Assembly (NCBI RefSeq): GCF_003573545.1
Contig: NZ_QWET01000008.1
Coordinates: 62,001-126,000 of the forward strand
Length of the DNA stretch: 64,000 nucleotides
Origin: Mariniphaga sediminis
GTDB taxonomy: Bacteria > Bacteroidota > Bacteroidia > Bacteroidales > Prolixibacteraceae
Direction of reading: 5' to 3'
This document shows positions 63,893-64,000 of this stretch, one piece after another (position 1 is the stretch's first letter; every line of letters starts with the position of its first letter). The notes under the pieces are model-generated. The model was not told the DNA's origin. It searched no databases and was given only the letters and a program-made list of their open reading frames with translations. Both the position numbers and the translations under genes were made by a program.

Positions 63893-64000
63893 ATGTATTT
63901 TTTAAACGGAGACAGAATCTACATAAAACCCCAAAACAGTTGCGCCGGTTTTGACAATCAACTGCTGGATTGCTTATTTCAATTGAAAAATTTCAATGCG
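63893..64000 (+). CDS. Start of an unidentified gene (cut by window end)
   Basis: An open frame begins with ATG 63893 after AAAAAGGAAC and runs to the window edge, 36 codons without a stop (starting MYFLNGDRIYIKPQN). Too short to assign. The position after deoC on the same strand and the good start context support a real gene. Confidence 0.55.
   Translation, partial: MYFLNGDRIYIKPQNSCAGFDNQLLDCLFQLKNFNA

Overview
The window is chromosomal DNA of a Bacteroidota bacterium, most likely of the Marinilabiliales/Prolixibacteraceae type. That placement is inferred from gene content; no rRNA is present. Visible reasons: a SusC/SusD pair with an STN-type SusC and a FecR anti-sigma factor, a complete Bat operon, GldD and PorP/SprF with three type IX secretion (T9SS) cargo proteins, the HU-MutY-SSB-GldD synteny block, and TAnnTTTG promoter boxes. 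There are no rRNA or tRNA genes, no CRISPR array and no insertion sequence.

Layout. 0-3.2 kb: the tail of an unknown gene, a TonB plug-only protein and a secreted GH95 alpha-L-fucosidase. 3.2-4.4 kb: a MarR regulator and a small CPVC thioredoxin-like protein, sharing a palindrome in both promoters. 4.6-6.7 kb: truA, an antitoxin with a broken ParE toxin, and hsp20. 6.8-15.3 kb: moxR, DUF58, a BatD-like membrane gene, then batA-batE, followed by an NYN-LOTUS RNase-like gene (to 16.1 kb) and a 0.55-kb non-coding region with terminators and helically phased A-tracts. 16.6-24.3 kb: a small polysaccharide utilisation locus read leftwards (fecR, susC, susD, sulfatase), with a candidate antisense sRNA between fecR and susC. 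24.5-31.2 kb: tsaC, trkH/trkA, comEC, def, ruvX. 31.4-34.1 kb: a His/Tyr/Arg-rich secreted protein behind a sigma-54 promoter and two unknown genes, then a structured intergenic element. 34.6-42.1 kb: rng, a 30-residue ribosomal-type protein missed by normal ORF cut-offs, HU, mutY, ssb, gldD (gldE is not in its usual place), a phosphopantetheinyl transferase, zwf and pgl. 42.3-46.4 kb: xseB, xseA, a T9SS subtilase and a MORN-type repeat protein, read leftwards. 46.8-54.9 kb: a T9SS surface-protein operon of five secreted proteins ending with a PorP/SprF protein. 54.9-59.0 kb: an OmpR-type two-component system and a lipoprotein made of two near-identical halves, with matching direct repeats before the regulator and the lipoprotein. 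59.3-64 kb: a T9SS metalloprotease, an alpha/beta hydrolase, deoC and the start of an unknown gene.

How it fits together. The GH95 enzyme, sulfatase and SusCD system point to growth on sulfated, probably fucose-containing glycans. The T9SS cargo and the 46.8-54.9 kb operon point to cell-surface assembly. Several small regulatory circuits can be read from the DNA: MarR/thioredoxin, response regulator/lipoprotein, sigma-54/secreted protein, and antisense RNA/SusC. These regulatory claims are inferences from sequence patterns. The family assignments of the main genes rest on clear motifs.
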